Assembly (NCBI RefSeq): GCF_011758565.1
Contig: NZ_JAAMOX010000001.1
Coordinates: 558,001-622,000 of the forward strand
Source of the DNA: Lysinibacter cavernae
GTDB taxonomy: Bacteria; Actinomycetota; Actinomycetes; Actinomycetales; Microbacteriaceae
Length of the DNA stretch: 64,000 bases
Direction: 5' to 3'
Below the pieces are notes generated by a model, which searched no databases, was not told the origin of the DNA, and saw nothing but the letters and a program-made list of their open reading frames with translations. The position numbers were made by a program, and so were the translations under genes. Shown here in pieces: positions 63,612 to 64,000 of the stretch (position 1 is the first letter of the stretch; each line of letters starts with the position of its first letter).

Positions 63612-64000
63612 TGCCAAAGCGCACTGACATCAAGTCCGTCCTCGTGATCGGCTCTGGGCCGATCGTTATCGGTCAGGCCTGCGAGTTTGACTACTCCGGA
63701 ACACAAGCGTGCCGCGTGCTGCGAGAAGAGGGCGTTCGCGTCATCCTCGTCAACTCGAACCCGGCCACGATTATGACCGACCCAGACTTCGCCGACGCGA
63801 CGTATATCGAGCCGATCACCTCAGAGGTTATCGAGACGATCATTGCGAAGGAGAAGCCCGACGCCATCCTGCCAACACTTGGCGGACAGACCGCGCTCAA
63901 CGCGGCAATGGAGCTGCACGAGCAGGGCATCCTCGAGAAGTACAACGTCGAGCTCATCGGAGCCAACGTCGACGCCATCAAAAAGGGCGAAGACCGCCAG
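63611..64000 (+). CDS. carB: Carbamoyl-phosphate synthase large subunit, N-terminal part
   Basis: The first 130 residues run off the window edge. The ATP-grasp N-terminus is clear: [40 protein letters not shown] and [12 protein letters not shown]. It makes carbamoyl phosphate with CarA for pyrimidine and arginine synthesis. Confidence 0.97.
   Translation, partial: MPKRTDIKSVLVIGSGPIVIGQACEFDYSGTQACRVLREEGVRVILVNSNPATIMTDPDFADATYIEPITSEVIETIIAKEKPDAILPTLGGQTALNAAMELHEQGILEKYNVELIGANVDAIKKGEDRQ

Overview
The window is a dense, moderately GC-rich bacterial chromosome segment with about 63 protein genes, 3 tRNAs and few long gaps. Gene content and order (sepH, DUF4193, DUF3093, DUF3710, DUF3159, DUF3000, the aro-efp-nusB and pyr-car blocks, ruvCAB-yajC-secDF-relA) point to an actinobacterium, most likely a Microbacteriaceae-like member of Micrococcales. 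No genus is claimed. I see no phage, insertion sequence, CRISPR array, rRNA or replication origin. Nearly all genes are housekeeping. The accessory content is small and sits at a few junctions.

Layout. 1-8.5 kb: phosphodiesterase end, sepH, DUF4193, GNAT/DUF3093, dut, DUF3710, DUF3159 and aconitase, which carries a DtxR-like iron box. 8.7-20.2 kb: dxs, a MerR/aldo-keto reductase pair, fadB/fadA beta-oxidation genes, RNase D, DUF3000, a secreted or membrane-anchored alpha/beta hydrolase, and the sulfur genes sseA/sufE. 20.3-27.4 kb: zapE, amtB with GlnR-type boxes, a RarD-like permease, a small gene with a frame-shifted middle, a membrane-anchored HELLH protein, tRNA-Gly/Cys/Val, a gamma-butyrolactone-receptor-like TetR regulator, and a guanidinium exporter behind a guanidine-III riboswitch. 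27.5-39.1 kb: thrS, HIT protein, yebC, ruvCAB, yajC-secD-secF, relA. 39-49.7 kb: AbiEi-like orphan, DUF349, cyclophilin, rarA, rpsD, a small membrane protein, alaS, ruvX, mltG. 49.7-55 kb: aroE-aroC-aroK-aroB-aroQ-efp-nusB. 55-58.8 kb: an inserted carboxylate/amide-type catabolic island (DUF2848 protein, MHS transporter, GntR regulator, nitrilase-family amidase). 59-64 kb: pyrR-pyrB-pyrC-membrane protein-carA-carB.

Most notable points. The aroQ-position protein has lost essentially all type II dehydroquinase catalytic residues. A guanidine-III riboswitch with intact pseudoknot pairing precedes the SMR exporter. A PyrR-binding hairpin abuts the Shine-Dalgarno of pyrR. Several genes have promoters placed for leaderless transcripts. 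At least eight long, nearly perfect palindromes sit immediately after gene ends. The catabolic island interrupts the conserved nusB-pyrR junction and carries shared candidate GntR operator motifs. Functions are inferred from recognised families and motifs; no database search was run.
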